From Candidatus Uhrbacteria bacterium RIFOXYB2_FULL_45_11 (GTDB lineage: Bacteria > Patescibacteriota > Patescibacteriia > UBA9934 > GWF2-40-263), in contig MGFD01000030.1 in assembly GCA_001791715.1 (NCBI GenBank), positions 9,246 to 41,609 on the forward strand: a DNA stretch of 32,364 nt, given 5' to 3'. A program made the translations under genes and the position numbers. Below the pieces are notes generated by a model that saw only the letters and a list, made by a program, of their open reading frames with translations, had not been told where the DNA came from and searched no databases. Of this stretch, positions 5,234 through 11,211 are shown piece after piece. Each line of letters begins with the position of its first letter. Position 1 is the first letter of the stretch.

Positions 5234-7123
5234 ATGCAACTCGGACTACTCATGCTACTTGGAATTGTTTTCATTTTGGGGCCCGTCGCTGCGAATGTCG
5301 CTGGTCATCCCATGGGTGGGGTTCCGACGACACTTCTTGTTGGAACGGGTCTCATCTTGACTATCGTTTCCGCAGTTCTCGTCATAATCACAAAACTGTA
5401 CGTGAAGACCAAGGCAAACGAAGCCTTCGTTCGTACGGGTATGGGTGGCGTGAAGATTCTGCAGGATGGCGGCGCGATCGTGTTTCCGGTGATTCACGAG
5501 ATCGTCAAGATCACGCTCACTACCATTAAGCTTCAGGTCACGCGTCAGGGTGCAGATGCACTCATCACGCTCGACAAGCTTCGTGCAGATGTGGCAGCTG
5601 AATTCTTTGTTCGTGTGCAGCCCAACACGGAGAGTATCCAGGCTGCGGCGCGAAGTTTCGGTGCCAAAATGGATGATCTCGAATTTGTGACTCGGCTCGT
5701 TGAAGACAAGCTCATTTCCGCGCTGCGTACGGTTGCAGCAACGAAAACCCTTGAGGGTCTCAACACGGAACGCAATGCATTCATCGAGCAGGTAACGCTG
5801 ATCGTTGCGCCGGACTTGGCTCACAACGGCCTCACGCTCGAAACGGCCACGATCAGCAAGCTGGATCAGACGGATCCAAAGAACTTGCGCGATAACAACA
5901 TCTTCGACGCACAAGGGCTGAAGACGATTGCGGAAACGACACAAAAGGCAAAGACCGAGACGAACAATCTTGTTCGCGCCGGAGAGCTTGCGCGTACGCA
6001 GAAGGATGTGGAGACGCGTCAAGCAACGCTTGCACTCGAGCTCACGCAGAAGCAGGCGGAAGCAGATCAGGAAGCTTCTGTCGTTACGGTTCAGGCAGAG
6101 AAGCGGAGCGAGGGTCGTCGGAGGGCGATTGAAGCCGAGCGTCTGTCCGATCTTGCGGATGTGGAAAAGACCACGAACATCGAAGTTGCACAGCAGCAGC
6201 GCTCACAAGCAACGGAAGTTGCCGAGCGCGAGAAGCAGGCGGCTGTCGTTGTGGCGGAACAGAAGGTTGCAGTCGCCGAACGCGACAAGCAGTCTGCTGT
6301 TGCCGCCGCAGAACAGAAGCGTGCGTTGGCAGAAGCCCAGCGTGCGACAGCTGAAGCGGAACTCGAAAAGGCCAAGCAGTCGGTCACGACCGTTCAGGTC
6401 ACGTCCGAAGCGGAGCGAGCAGGTCGCAAACAAGTCATCGAAGCGACAGCTGCGGCAGAGAAGACGTATGTCACTGCGACCAAGCAGGCTGACGGTGATG
6501 CGTACAAGGTGCAGAAGGAAGCTGAAGGTCGCAAGGCGGCGGCAGCGGCAGATGCGGAAGCCATTCGCCAGAAGGCTGATGCGGAATCCGATGCGCAAAA
6601 GAAGAAGGCTGAAGGCGCTAAGGCTGAGCAGTCTGTTCCGGTCGATATCGCGTCGAAGCAAGTCGAAGTCGACAAGGCTCGCGGCATGATCCCCGTGGAC
6701 ATCGCTGCAAAGCAGGTCCTTGTGGACAAGGATCGCGTCGAGACCGTGCTCAAGCCCGAGCTCGAAGCGCGTGACAAGAACGGCAAGGCGGCGCAGGAAT
6801 TCGAACTCGCCAAGTTGCAAGTGACCAAGGAAGCCGAAGTCCGGATCGCGGCCGCGGGTGCTGTGGCTCAGGTTTACGGCAAGATCACGGCTACGGTCTA
6901 CGGTTCGCCCGAAGACGTTGCCAAGGTCGGCGCAGCTGTGGTCAGTGGTATCTCGAAGGCTACGGTCATCGAGAGTTTCATGGGCGAGGCTGGTCCGCTC
7001 ACCAAGGCTGGTCTTCAGGGTGCTCTCAAGTCCCTGCAGCACCTCGTCGACTCCGCGTCCGATCGTCTCAGTGGCGATGCGGCTGTGAAGTCCGGCGAAG
7101 CTCCCAAGGCCGACGAAAAGTAA
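5234..7123 (+). CDS. Flotillin / YqiK-like SPFH-domain protein
   Basis: 629 aa. Two N-terminal hydrophobic segments (about 3-21 and 31-52) are followed by an SPFH/band-7 domain (about 60-230, starting AFVRTGMGGVKILQDGGAIVFPVIHEI). A long Ala/Glu/Lys/Gln coiled coil (about 230-530) has repeated AEK/AEQ words, and a C-terminal region ends DRLSGDAAVKSGEAPKADEK. This is the normal flotillin order. It would form membrane-bound oligomers with the YqiJ-like protein upstream. Only a weak GAGG precedes the ATG. Base use is distinct: lysine is mostly AAG and third positions are G/C-rich compared with the genes on either side, which fits high expression or a different history. A terminator follows. Confidence 0.92.
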   Translation: MQLGLLMLLGIVFILGPVAANVAGHPMGGVPTTLLVGTGLILTIVSAVLVIITKLYVKTKANEAFVRTGMGGVKILQDGGAIVFPVIHEIVKITLTTIKLQVTRQGADALITLDKLRADVAAEFFVRVQPNTESIQAAARSFGAKMDDLEFVTRLVEDKLISALRTVAATKTLEGLNTERNAFIEQVTLIVAPDLAHNGLTLETATISKLDQTDPKNLRDNNIFDAQGLKTIAETTQKAKTETNNLVRAGELARTQKDVETRQATLALELTQKQAEADQEASVVTVQAEKRSEGRRRAIEAERLSDLADVEKTTNIEVAQQQRSQATEVAEREKQAAVVVAEQKVAVAERDKQSAVAAAEQKRALAEAQRATAEAELEKAKQSVTTVQVTSEAERAGRKQVIEATAAAEKTYVTATKQADGDAYKVQKEAEGRKAAAAADAEAIRQKADAESDAQKKKAEGAKAEQSVPVDIASKQVEVDKARGMIPVDIAAKQVLVDKDRVETVLKPELEARDKNGKAAQEFELAKLQVTKEAEVRIAAAGAVAQVYGKITATVYGSPEDVAKVGAAVVSGISKATVIESFMGEAGPLTKAGLQGALKSLQHLVDSASDRLSGDAAVKSGEAPKADEK

Positions 7124-7153
7124 GCAATCGTTCGATTCGACGATCATCTCTCA

Positions 7154-7199
7154 CCTCTGAAATCAATGTGCATGCACAAAGATGTCAGAGGGTTTTTTT
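7154..7199 (+). terminator. Terminator after the flotillin gene
   Basis: CCTCTGA (7154-7160) pairs with TCAGAGG (7185-7191), followed by seven T. The loop contains a small palindrome, TGTGCATGCACA. Confidence 0.8.
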
Positions 7200-7211
7200 A
7201 TTGTGTTTCCC

Positions 7212-7236
7212 TTGACTTTTTATTAAAAAATGATAC
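7212..7236 (+). promoter_or_regulatory. Candidate promoter of the gene at 7283
   Basis: TTGACT at 7212 and TGATAC at 7231. The 13-base spacing is short, so the true -10 may lie elsewhere (TACGGT at 7234 gives 16). The block resembles that at 4374. Confidence 0.25.
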
Positions 7237-7282
7237 GGTGCGGCCGCTCGTTCTTGTTCCTTTTTCACTTGGAGGTGTGTTC

Positions 7283-8254
7283 ATGTCTGACTTTGTTGAA
7301 CAAACACGTTTGCGATTCGAACAGATGTTTCGTGGTCATCGGACAAGGTTGTCAGAGGTAGCCACACGTTGGCGTCCGGAAATGGATCAGCTCGCACATC
7401 GTGTTGTGGAACTTGTTTGTATGGATGGTCGGATCTCTCCGATCATGCCGTATGGTCTTGCTCCTATTGTTCCAATTGCAGGTGGGGTTCCGCAAGATCA
7501 GAATAAGCCCTATCAGGAATGGCTCAAGCGAAATGTTGGACGCGCAAAAAAAGAAAAGGGCGGACTCATTCAGCTTGTGCAACTTCACACAGAATGCGCA
7601 GCGTTTGATCGAAGTACCGATTTGGCAATTCGGGCCGCGACTCATTTTGACAAACGTGTTCATAAAGCCTATGCGGATGATGTGCACAACATCATTCTGC
7701 TCTATAACGTAATTCATGGAGGTGTGAGTATCTTTGAATCAACGCAACAGCGATGGTATGAACTACTCTCGCTCGATCGTGACCAGAAGCCAAATCCGGA
7801 TTCCGGTTTTTTCAAAGCCGGTTCCATGGCGGCAGGAAATGAAGACCTTGTTTCAGATCTCGCACGCATTGCATACATGGCACGCTTCACACGACAAATA
7901 GCTGGTCGTGTTGTGCAAAAACATCGTGAGCTCGGTATCGTCGCCGGAGACATCACTGTTCCGTGGCGAGGTAATGCAGATTTTCTTAGTTATCGCATGG
8001 ACTTGGTCGATGACACAAGTCACGTACTTCAGTTAAAGCGCGCTGCTGCTGTTGTGCGCGGTGCGCTCAACTCAAGTGGAAAATCTTGTGAACCAATTTG
8101 TATTTTTGTTGTGCGTCGCACAGAAGCCGCGCAAGAAGATGGAAAAAATTCGGTTCAGAAGATTCAAAAGCTTATTGCATCCGTTCTTCCTCAGGAAGAA
8201 GTTGTGCTTTTTCCGTATCACATAACGAAGGCAGATCATCTTGTGGCAGAATAG
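7283..8254 (+). CDS. Unknown soluble protein
   Basis: 323 aa. The start at 7283 is chosen because TTGGAGG lies 8 bases upstream and the frame upstream crosses the flotillin terminator. No family is recognised. It is mostly helical and charged, without signal peptide or membrane segments. Notable stretches are ICIFVVRRTE and VVLFPYHITKADHLVAE near the C-terminus, which look like alternating beta strands and helices. It has its own terminator and a possible promoter, so it is probably monocistronic. No function is proposed. Confidence 0.75.
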   Translation: MSDFVEQTRLRFEQMFRGHRTRLSEVATRWRPEMDQLAHRVVELVCMDGRISPIMPYGLAPIVPIAGGVPQDQNKPYQEWLKRNVGRAKKEKGGLIQLVQLHTECAAFDRSTDLAIRAATHFDKRVHKAYADDVHNIILLYNVIHGGVSIFESTQQRWYELLSLDRDQKPNPDSGFFKAGSMAAGNEDLVSDLARIAYMARFTRQIAGRVVQKHRELGIVAGDITVPWRGNADFLSYRMDLVDDTSHVLQLKRAAAVVRGALNSSGKSCEPICIFVVRRTEAAQEDGKNSVQKIQKLIASVLPQEEVVLFPYHITKADHLVAE

Positions 8255-8264
8255 AACTCTTTAT

Positions 8265-8295
8265 CACTCTGATCAGAAATGACAGAGTGTTTTTT
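8265..8295 (+). terminator. Terminator after the gene at 7283
   Basis: CACTCTG (8265-8271) pairs with CAGAGTG (8283-8289), followed by six T. Confidence 0.8.
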
Positions 8296-8342
8296 ATTCA
8301 ATCATCTGAAATAGATGAGTTTTTCTTTTGTGATATTCGATG

Positions 8343-8348
8343 TAAAAT
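8343..8348 (+). promoter_or_regulatory. -10-like box placing the RNA start at the ATG
   Basis: TAAAAT ends 9 bases before the ATG at 8358, with no Shine-Dalgarno. It fits a leaderless mRNA. Confidence 0.45.
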
Positions 8349-8357
8349 AAACCTGAT

Positions 8358-8615
8358 ATGAAAAAATATTGGTTCAAAGCAAAAACCTATGGCTGGGGTT
8401 GGTATCCTGTAACGTGGCAGGGGTGGCTTGTTATTGTCGGTTTTCTTATTTTGGATGTTGGGAATGTGTATCGGTTAGATTTGGCGCAGGGAACGACGAA
8501 CGAAAAAATCGCCCTTGAATTTGTTTTGGAGACTTTTTTGCTTATTAGTGCCCTTGTCTGGATTTGTTACAAGACCGGAGAAAAACCTGGTTGGAGATGG
8601 GGAAATAAAAAATAA
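8358..8615 (+). CDS. Small two-helix membrane protein
   Basis: 85 aa. The aromatic N-terminus (KKYWFKAKTYGWGWYPVTWQGW) leads directly into a membrane helix (about 24-39). A short polar turn and a second helix (about 52-69) follow, then a basic C-terminus. It is probably an inner-membrane protein. The uppP ATG begins 11 bases after its stop, so the two are likely cotranscribed. Function unknown. Confidence 0.75.
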   Translation: MKKYWFKAKTYGWGWYPVTWQGWLVIVGFLILDVGNVYRLDLAQGTTNEKIALEFVLETFLLISALVWICYKTGEKPGWRWGNKK

Positions 8616-8625
8616 ATGATATCGT

Positions 8626-9423
8626 ATGGATTTTCTTCCTGTTTTGAAAGCGATCATTCTCGGAATTGTGGAAGGGGTGACGGAGTTTCTCCCAATCTCA
8701 TCCACAGGGCATTTGATTCTTGTAAATCAATGGGTTTCGTTTGATCCGGCGTTTACCAAACTATTCGATGTTATTATTCAGCTCGGAGCGATTCTTGCAG
8801 TCGTTGTGTATTTTCGAAACGAGATTTGTCCGTGCACGGCACCTAAGGAAAAACGTCCAGAGATTTTTGCCCTTTGGAAAAAGTTACTTATCGGTGTACT
8901 TCCTGCGATTGTGCTTGGCGCATTGTTTGCAAGTAAAATTGAAGAGAAGCTTTTTAATCCGCTCACTGTTTCTATTGCGCTTGTCATTGGGGGTGTTGCG
9001 CTTGTTATGATTGAGAAGCGTAAACACAAAGAAGTATTTACATCGATCAAACAATTGGGTGTTAAAACTGTTTTGCTCATTGGACTCTTTCAATGTCTCG
9101 CCATGATTCCGGGAACGTCTCGATCCGCTGCAACGATTATTGGCGCGCTGCTTCTTGGTGCATCTCGTGTTGTTGCGGTTGAATTTTCATTTTTTCTTGC
9201 GATCCCAACGATGATCGCTGCTTCCGGATATACGCTCATCAAACATTGGCAAAATCTTTCGAGCATGGATTTTGCTCTTCTTGCCGTTGGATTCCTCACC
9301 GCATTTTTTGTTGCGTATCTTGTCATTTCGCAATTCATGCAATTTATCCGAAAACACTCACTCGCTGTGTTCGGTCATTATCGTATTATTTTAGGAATTT
9401 TAATTTTGTTGTTTTTGAATTAA
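8626..9423 (+). CDS. uppP: Undecaprenyl-diphosphatase UppP (BacA)
   Basis: 265 aa, the usual family length. It is an integral membrane enzyme that dephosphorylates undecaprenyl diphosphate so the lipid carrier can be reused for peptidoglycan. The signature EGVTEFLPISSTGHLIL (residues 16-32, with the catalytic Glu and the Ser/His motif) and PGTSRSAATII (about 162-172, with the conserved Arg) are both present, and the rest is hydrophobic helices. It follows the small membrane protein at 8358. No terminator is visible; a palindromic repeat follows. Confidence 0.96.
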   Translation: MDFLPVLKAIILGIVEGVTEFLPISSTGHLILVNQWVSFDPAFTKLFDVIIQLGAILAVVVYFRNEICPCTAPKEKRPEIFALWKKLLIGVLPAIVLGALFASKIEEKLFNPLTVSIALVIGGVALVMIEKRKHKEVFTSIKQLGVKTVLLIGLFQCLAMIPGTSRSAATIIGALLLGASRVVAVEFSFFLAIPTMIAASGYTLIKHWQNLSSMDFALLAVGFLTAFFVAYLVISQFMQFIRKHSLAVFGHYRIILGILILLFLN

Positions 9424-9430
9424 TTTTTGT

Positions 9431-9504
9431 GTCATTCCGACCGACCAAAGGGAGCGGAGGAATCTCGCGTGTACGAGAGATCCCTCGGCTGCGCTCGGGA
9501 TGAC
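9431..9504. repeat. Intergenic palindromic repeat, GTCATTCCGA...TCGGGATGAC type
   Basis: Outer arms GTCATTCCGA (9431-9440) and TCGGGATGAC (9495-9504), with an inner TCTCG/CGAGA stem. A related copy with the same GAGATCCCTCGGCTGCGCT core and TCGGGATGAC end lies at 27163-27270. Confidence 0.75.
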
Positions 9505-9514
9505 AAAGTAACGT

Positions 9515-10123
9515 ATGAATCGTCGCCTTGTTCCTTGGGCTTTATCTCTTGTTTTGGTGACGTTTTTTTGTTTGCTATTGTTGTTTGTTGTGCAAAGGAT
9601 GTATCGACAATCGGCAAATCATCCGCAGATTCAGATTGCGGAAGATGCGTCGGTGGCGTTCGAGCAAAATCAATTCACAAACGAAACACTCAAATCCAGC
9701 TTTGAATCGTTTGTCCCAAGCATTGGACAAGTCGATCTCGGTACAAGTTTGTCTCCGTGGATTCAGATTTATGACGCGTCTCATGAAGTGATCGAATCCT
9801 CCGTGTCGATTCAAGAAGCACAAACAACCCCGCGCGTTTCATCAGAACTGTTCGAAGGGCTTGCCAAGCATGATCAAATTCGTCTGACATGGCAACCACG
9901 AAAGGGGATTCGCCAAGCGATCGTCATCACAAAATTTTCCGGACTCAGAAGCGGATACATTGTTGTTGGTCGATCCCTTCGCGAGGTGGAAGATCAAATG
10001 AAAATTTTGACGGTGATTATTTCGGCAGCGTGGTTTGTGATGATGTCTATGATTGTGTGTACGGCTGCATGGACGTTTGGATGTTTTACAAAGTTTACGA
10101 AAGTAAACAAACTTCGTACGTGA
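9515..10123 (+). CDS. Membrane protein with two helices around an external domain
   Basis: 202 aa. An N-terminal helix (about 7-27) and a C-terminal helix (about 165-190) flank a polar domain of about 135 residues (SANHPQIQIAEDAS to SLREVEDQMK). That layout fits a small sensor or receptor, with the middle part outside the cell. The motif GLRSGYIVVGRSLREVEDQ resembles the end of periplasmic sensor domains of histidine kinases, but there is no kinase or HAMP domain. No Shine-Dalgarno. Function unknown; a truncated sensor is one possibility. Confidence 0.65.
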   Translation: MNRRLVPWALSLVLVTFFCLLLLFVVQRMYRQSANHPQIQIAEDASVAFEQNQFTNETLKSSFESFVPSIGQVDLGTSLSPWIQIYDASHEVIESSVSIQEAQTTPRVSSELFEGLAKHDQIRLTWQPRKGIRQAIVITKFSGLRSGYIVVGRSLREVEDQMKILTVIISAAWFVMMSMIVCTAAWTFGCFTKFTKVNKLRT

Positions 10124-10142
10124 TCTTTCGTTTTATTTTTGG

Positions 10143-10148
10143 TATACT
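10143..10148 (+). promoter_or_regulatory. -10 box placing the RNA start at the ATG
   Basis: TATACT, preceded by GG, ends 8 bases before the ATG at 10157. The -35 region (GTGATC at 17-base spacing) is weak. Expected transcription start is at or within a few bases of the ATG. Confidence 0.5.
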
Positions 10149-10156
10149 GTGCACAT

Positions 10157-10678
10157 ATGCAAGAAGAGGAAACACAATCCGGTGTTTTTGAATATCACCC
10201 AGATGAGTTTGGGGATATTTTGGTGAATTGGGAGGTAGATGAATATCCACAACATGAACGTTCTCGCATGTGGTATATCCTTGCAGGCGTCGCTGGAGTT
10301 GGATTGATTATCTACGCCGTTTTTACGTCCAACTTTTTGTTTGCGATCATTATTCTCATGATCGCTGTCATCATGTTGCTTTCCATGTTCACGAAGCCAG
10401 AAAAGATCCCGGTGATTATCACAACAACGGGAATTATCGTCGGAGATATCTATTACGATTATCAGTCCATCAGAGATTTTTCTATTGTGTATGATCCGCC
10501 GGAAGTAAAATTGTTGTATCTGGATTTCTTTGCATTTTCGCACCCACTTTTGTCTGTTTCTCTTGAAGATGTGGACCCAAATATCGTCAGAGAAAACTTG
10601 TTGCCATTTTGTTTAGAGAATCTCAAGAGAAATCAAGAAGACTTGACGGATGTCATGCGAAGGCTGTATAAACTGTGA
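10157..10678 (+). CDS. Two-helix membrane protein with cytoplasmic C-terminal domain
   Basis: 173 aa. The ATG at 10157 is preferred over the TTG at 10139, which lies inside the promoter. An acidic N-terminus (about 1-35) is followed by two adjacent membrane helices (about 38-55 and 60-80), then a soluble domain with strand-like segments (VIITTTGIIVGDIYYDY, VKLLYLDFF). The shape recalls PH-like membrane proteins, but no family is claimed. tRNA-Arg begins 9 bases after the stop, so the tRNA may be transcribed from this promoter. Confidence 0.7.
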   Translation: MQEEETQSGVFEYHPDEFGDILVNWEVDEYPQHERSRMWYILAGVAGVGLIIYAVFTSNFLFAIIILMIAVIMLLSMFTKPEKIPVIITTTGIIVGDIYYDYQSIRDFSIVYDPPEVKLLYLDFFAFSHPLLSVSLEDVDPNIVRENLLPFCLENLKRNQEDLTDVMRRLYKL

Positions 10679-10687
10679 GTCTATTCT

Positions 10688-10764
10688 GCGCTCGTAGCTC
10701 AGCTGGATAGAGCATCAGCTTGCGGAGCTGAGGGTCGTAGGTTCAAATCCTGCCGGGCGCACCA
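10688..10764 (+). tRNA. tRNA-Arg(GCG)
   Basis: 77 bases with encoded CCA. The acceptor GCGCTCG pairs with CGGGCGC (one T-G). D arm GCTC/GAGC, anticodon stem TCAGC/GCTGA, loop TTGCGGA, so the anticodon is GCG, reading CGC and CGU. T arm GTAGG-TTCAAAT-CCTGC (with one A-T closing variation) is present. The usual bacterial tRNA for these codons has ACG, modified to ICG. The 3' half is duplicated at 11121-11157. Confidence 0.95.
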
Positions 10765-10772
10765 TAACAATT

Positions 10773-11102
10773 ATGGCTTGGGTATATATATTAAAAAGCG
10801 ATCTTGATGGTCGTTTTTATGTTGGAAGTACGACGGATATTGAGCGTAGAATTATTCAGCATGAACGAAATCAAACACCATCAACATATCGAATGCAGGC
10901 GCATAAACTGGTTTTCTCTCAAGAATATTCAACGCTTCGTGAAGCTCGAGAAATTGAGAGGCGACTTAAAAAACTGAAACGAAAAGATTATTTACAAAAG
11001 ATTATAAATGAGGGTTTGATTCGAATGCGACCTGGCGAGAGCCCCGACGCGCCGAATGATAAACTGTCGGCGGTCGGGGTCCCGACAATCGACAGTATTT
11101 AA
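10773..11102 (+). CDS. GIY-YIG nuclease domain protein of the tRNA-Arg element
   Basis: 109 aa. The GIY-YIG motifs are MAWVYILK (GIY strand), FYVGST (YIG strand), IERRIIQH (catalytic Arg helix) and EAREIERRLKKLKR (metal-binding Glu, then a basic helix). The domain ends near residue 83. The tail (GESPDAPNDKLSAVGVPTIDSI) is encoded by the hairpin DNA at the element's 3' end, so it is probably a by-product of that structure. The ATG lies 8 bases after the tRNA CCA and no Shine-Dalgarno is seen. Expected activity: metal-dependent strand cleavage, possibly at the tRNA gene target. Confidence 0.9.
   Translation: MAWVYILKSDLDGRFYVGSTTDIERRIIQHERNQTPSTYRMQAHKLVFSQEYSTLREAREIERRLKKLKRKDYLQKIINEGLIRMRPGESPDAPNDKLSAVGVPTIDSI
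11042..11079. repeat. Hairpin 1 at the 3' end of the GIY-YIG element
   Basis: CCCCGAC (11042-11048) and CGCCGA (11050-11055) pair with TCGGCG (11067-11072) and GTCGGGG (11073-11079): 13 pairs with one bulged G and an 11-base loop. It lies inside the end of the GIY-YIG reading frame. Confidence 0.75.
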
Positions 11103-11121
11103 CGTGTCGATTCGTCGGGAC
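11079..11121. repeat. Hairpin 2 at the element / tRNA junction
   Basis: GTCCCGAC (11079-11086) pairs with GTCGGGAC (11114-11121), and ATCGACA (11088-11094) pairs with TGTCGAT (11105-11111). The last base of the right arm is the first base of the duplicated tRNA end, so the stem ends exactly at the junction. Confidence 0.75.
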
Positions 11122-11157
11122 TGAGGGTCGTAGGTTCAAATCCTGCTGGGCGCACCA
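11121..11157 (+). pseudogene. Detached 3' half of tRNA-Arg
   Basis: Identical to 10728-10764 except T for C at 11146. It contains the 3' anticodon strand, variable loop, T arm, acceptor strand and CCA but no 5' half, so it cannot fold as a tRNA by itself. The change gives CTGCT in place of CTGCC. Confidence 0.9.
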
Positions 11158-11164
11158 CAAAAAA

Positions 11165-11189
11165 CTTGATCTTCACGATCGAGTTTTTT
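11165..11189 (+). terminator. Terminator of the tRNA-Arg / GIY-YIG unit
   Basis: CTTGATC (11165-11171), loop TTCAC, GATCGAG (11177-11183; one T-G pair), then six T. It sits 7 bases after the distal tRNA copy. Confidence 0.85.
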
Positions 11190-11211
11190 GTTTTGCCCTC
11201 CCTCTGTTACC

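Larger units (their letters stand above)
10728..11120 (+). mobile_element. 393-bp GIY-YIG element inserted in tRNA-Arg
   Basis: A direct repeat of the tRNA 3' part (10728-10764 and 11121-11157; 37 bases, one mismatch) brackets a GIY-YIG gene and two strong tandem hairpins. The repeat starts in the 3' strand of the anticodon stem and ends at CCA, the classic stretch used by elements that integrate into tRNA genes and restore the gene. The terminator lies after the distal copy, so the distal copy is probably the original tRNA end. No integrase or recombinase is present. Confidence 0.7.

Noticed and set aside
5928..6689. Arg-rich plus-strand frame inside the flotillin gene
   Set aside because: Frame shadow of a repetitive coiled-coil coding region; no start signal and biased composition.
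6203..7147. Long minus-strand frame opposite the flotillin gene
   Set aside because: Antisense shadow caused by G/C-rich third positions.
9431..9504. Terminator of uppP
   Set aside because: The palindrome lacks a T run and has a related copy before tyrS, so it is better called an interspersed repeat.
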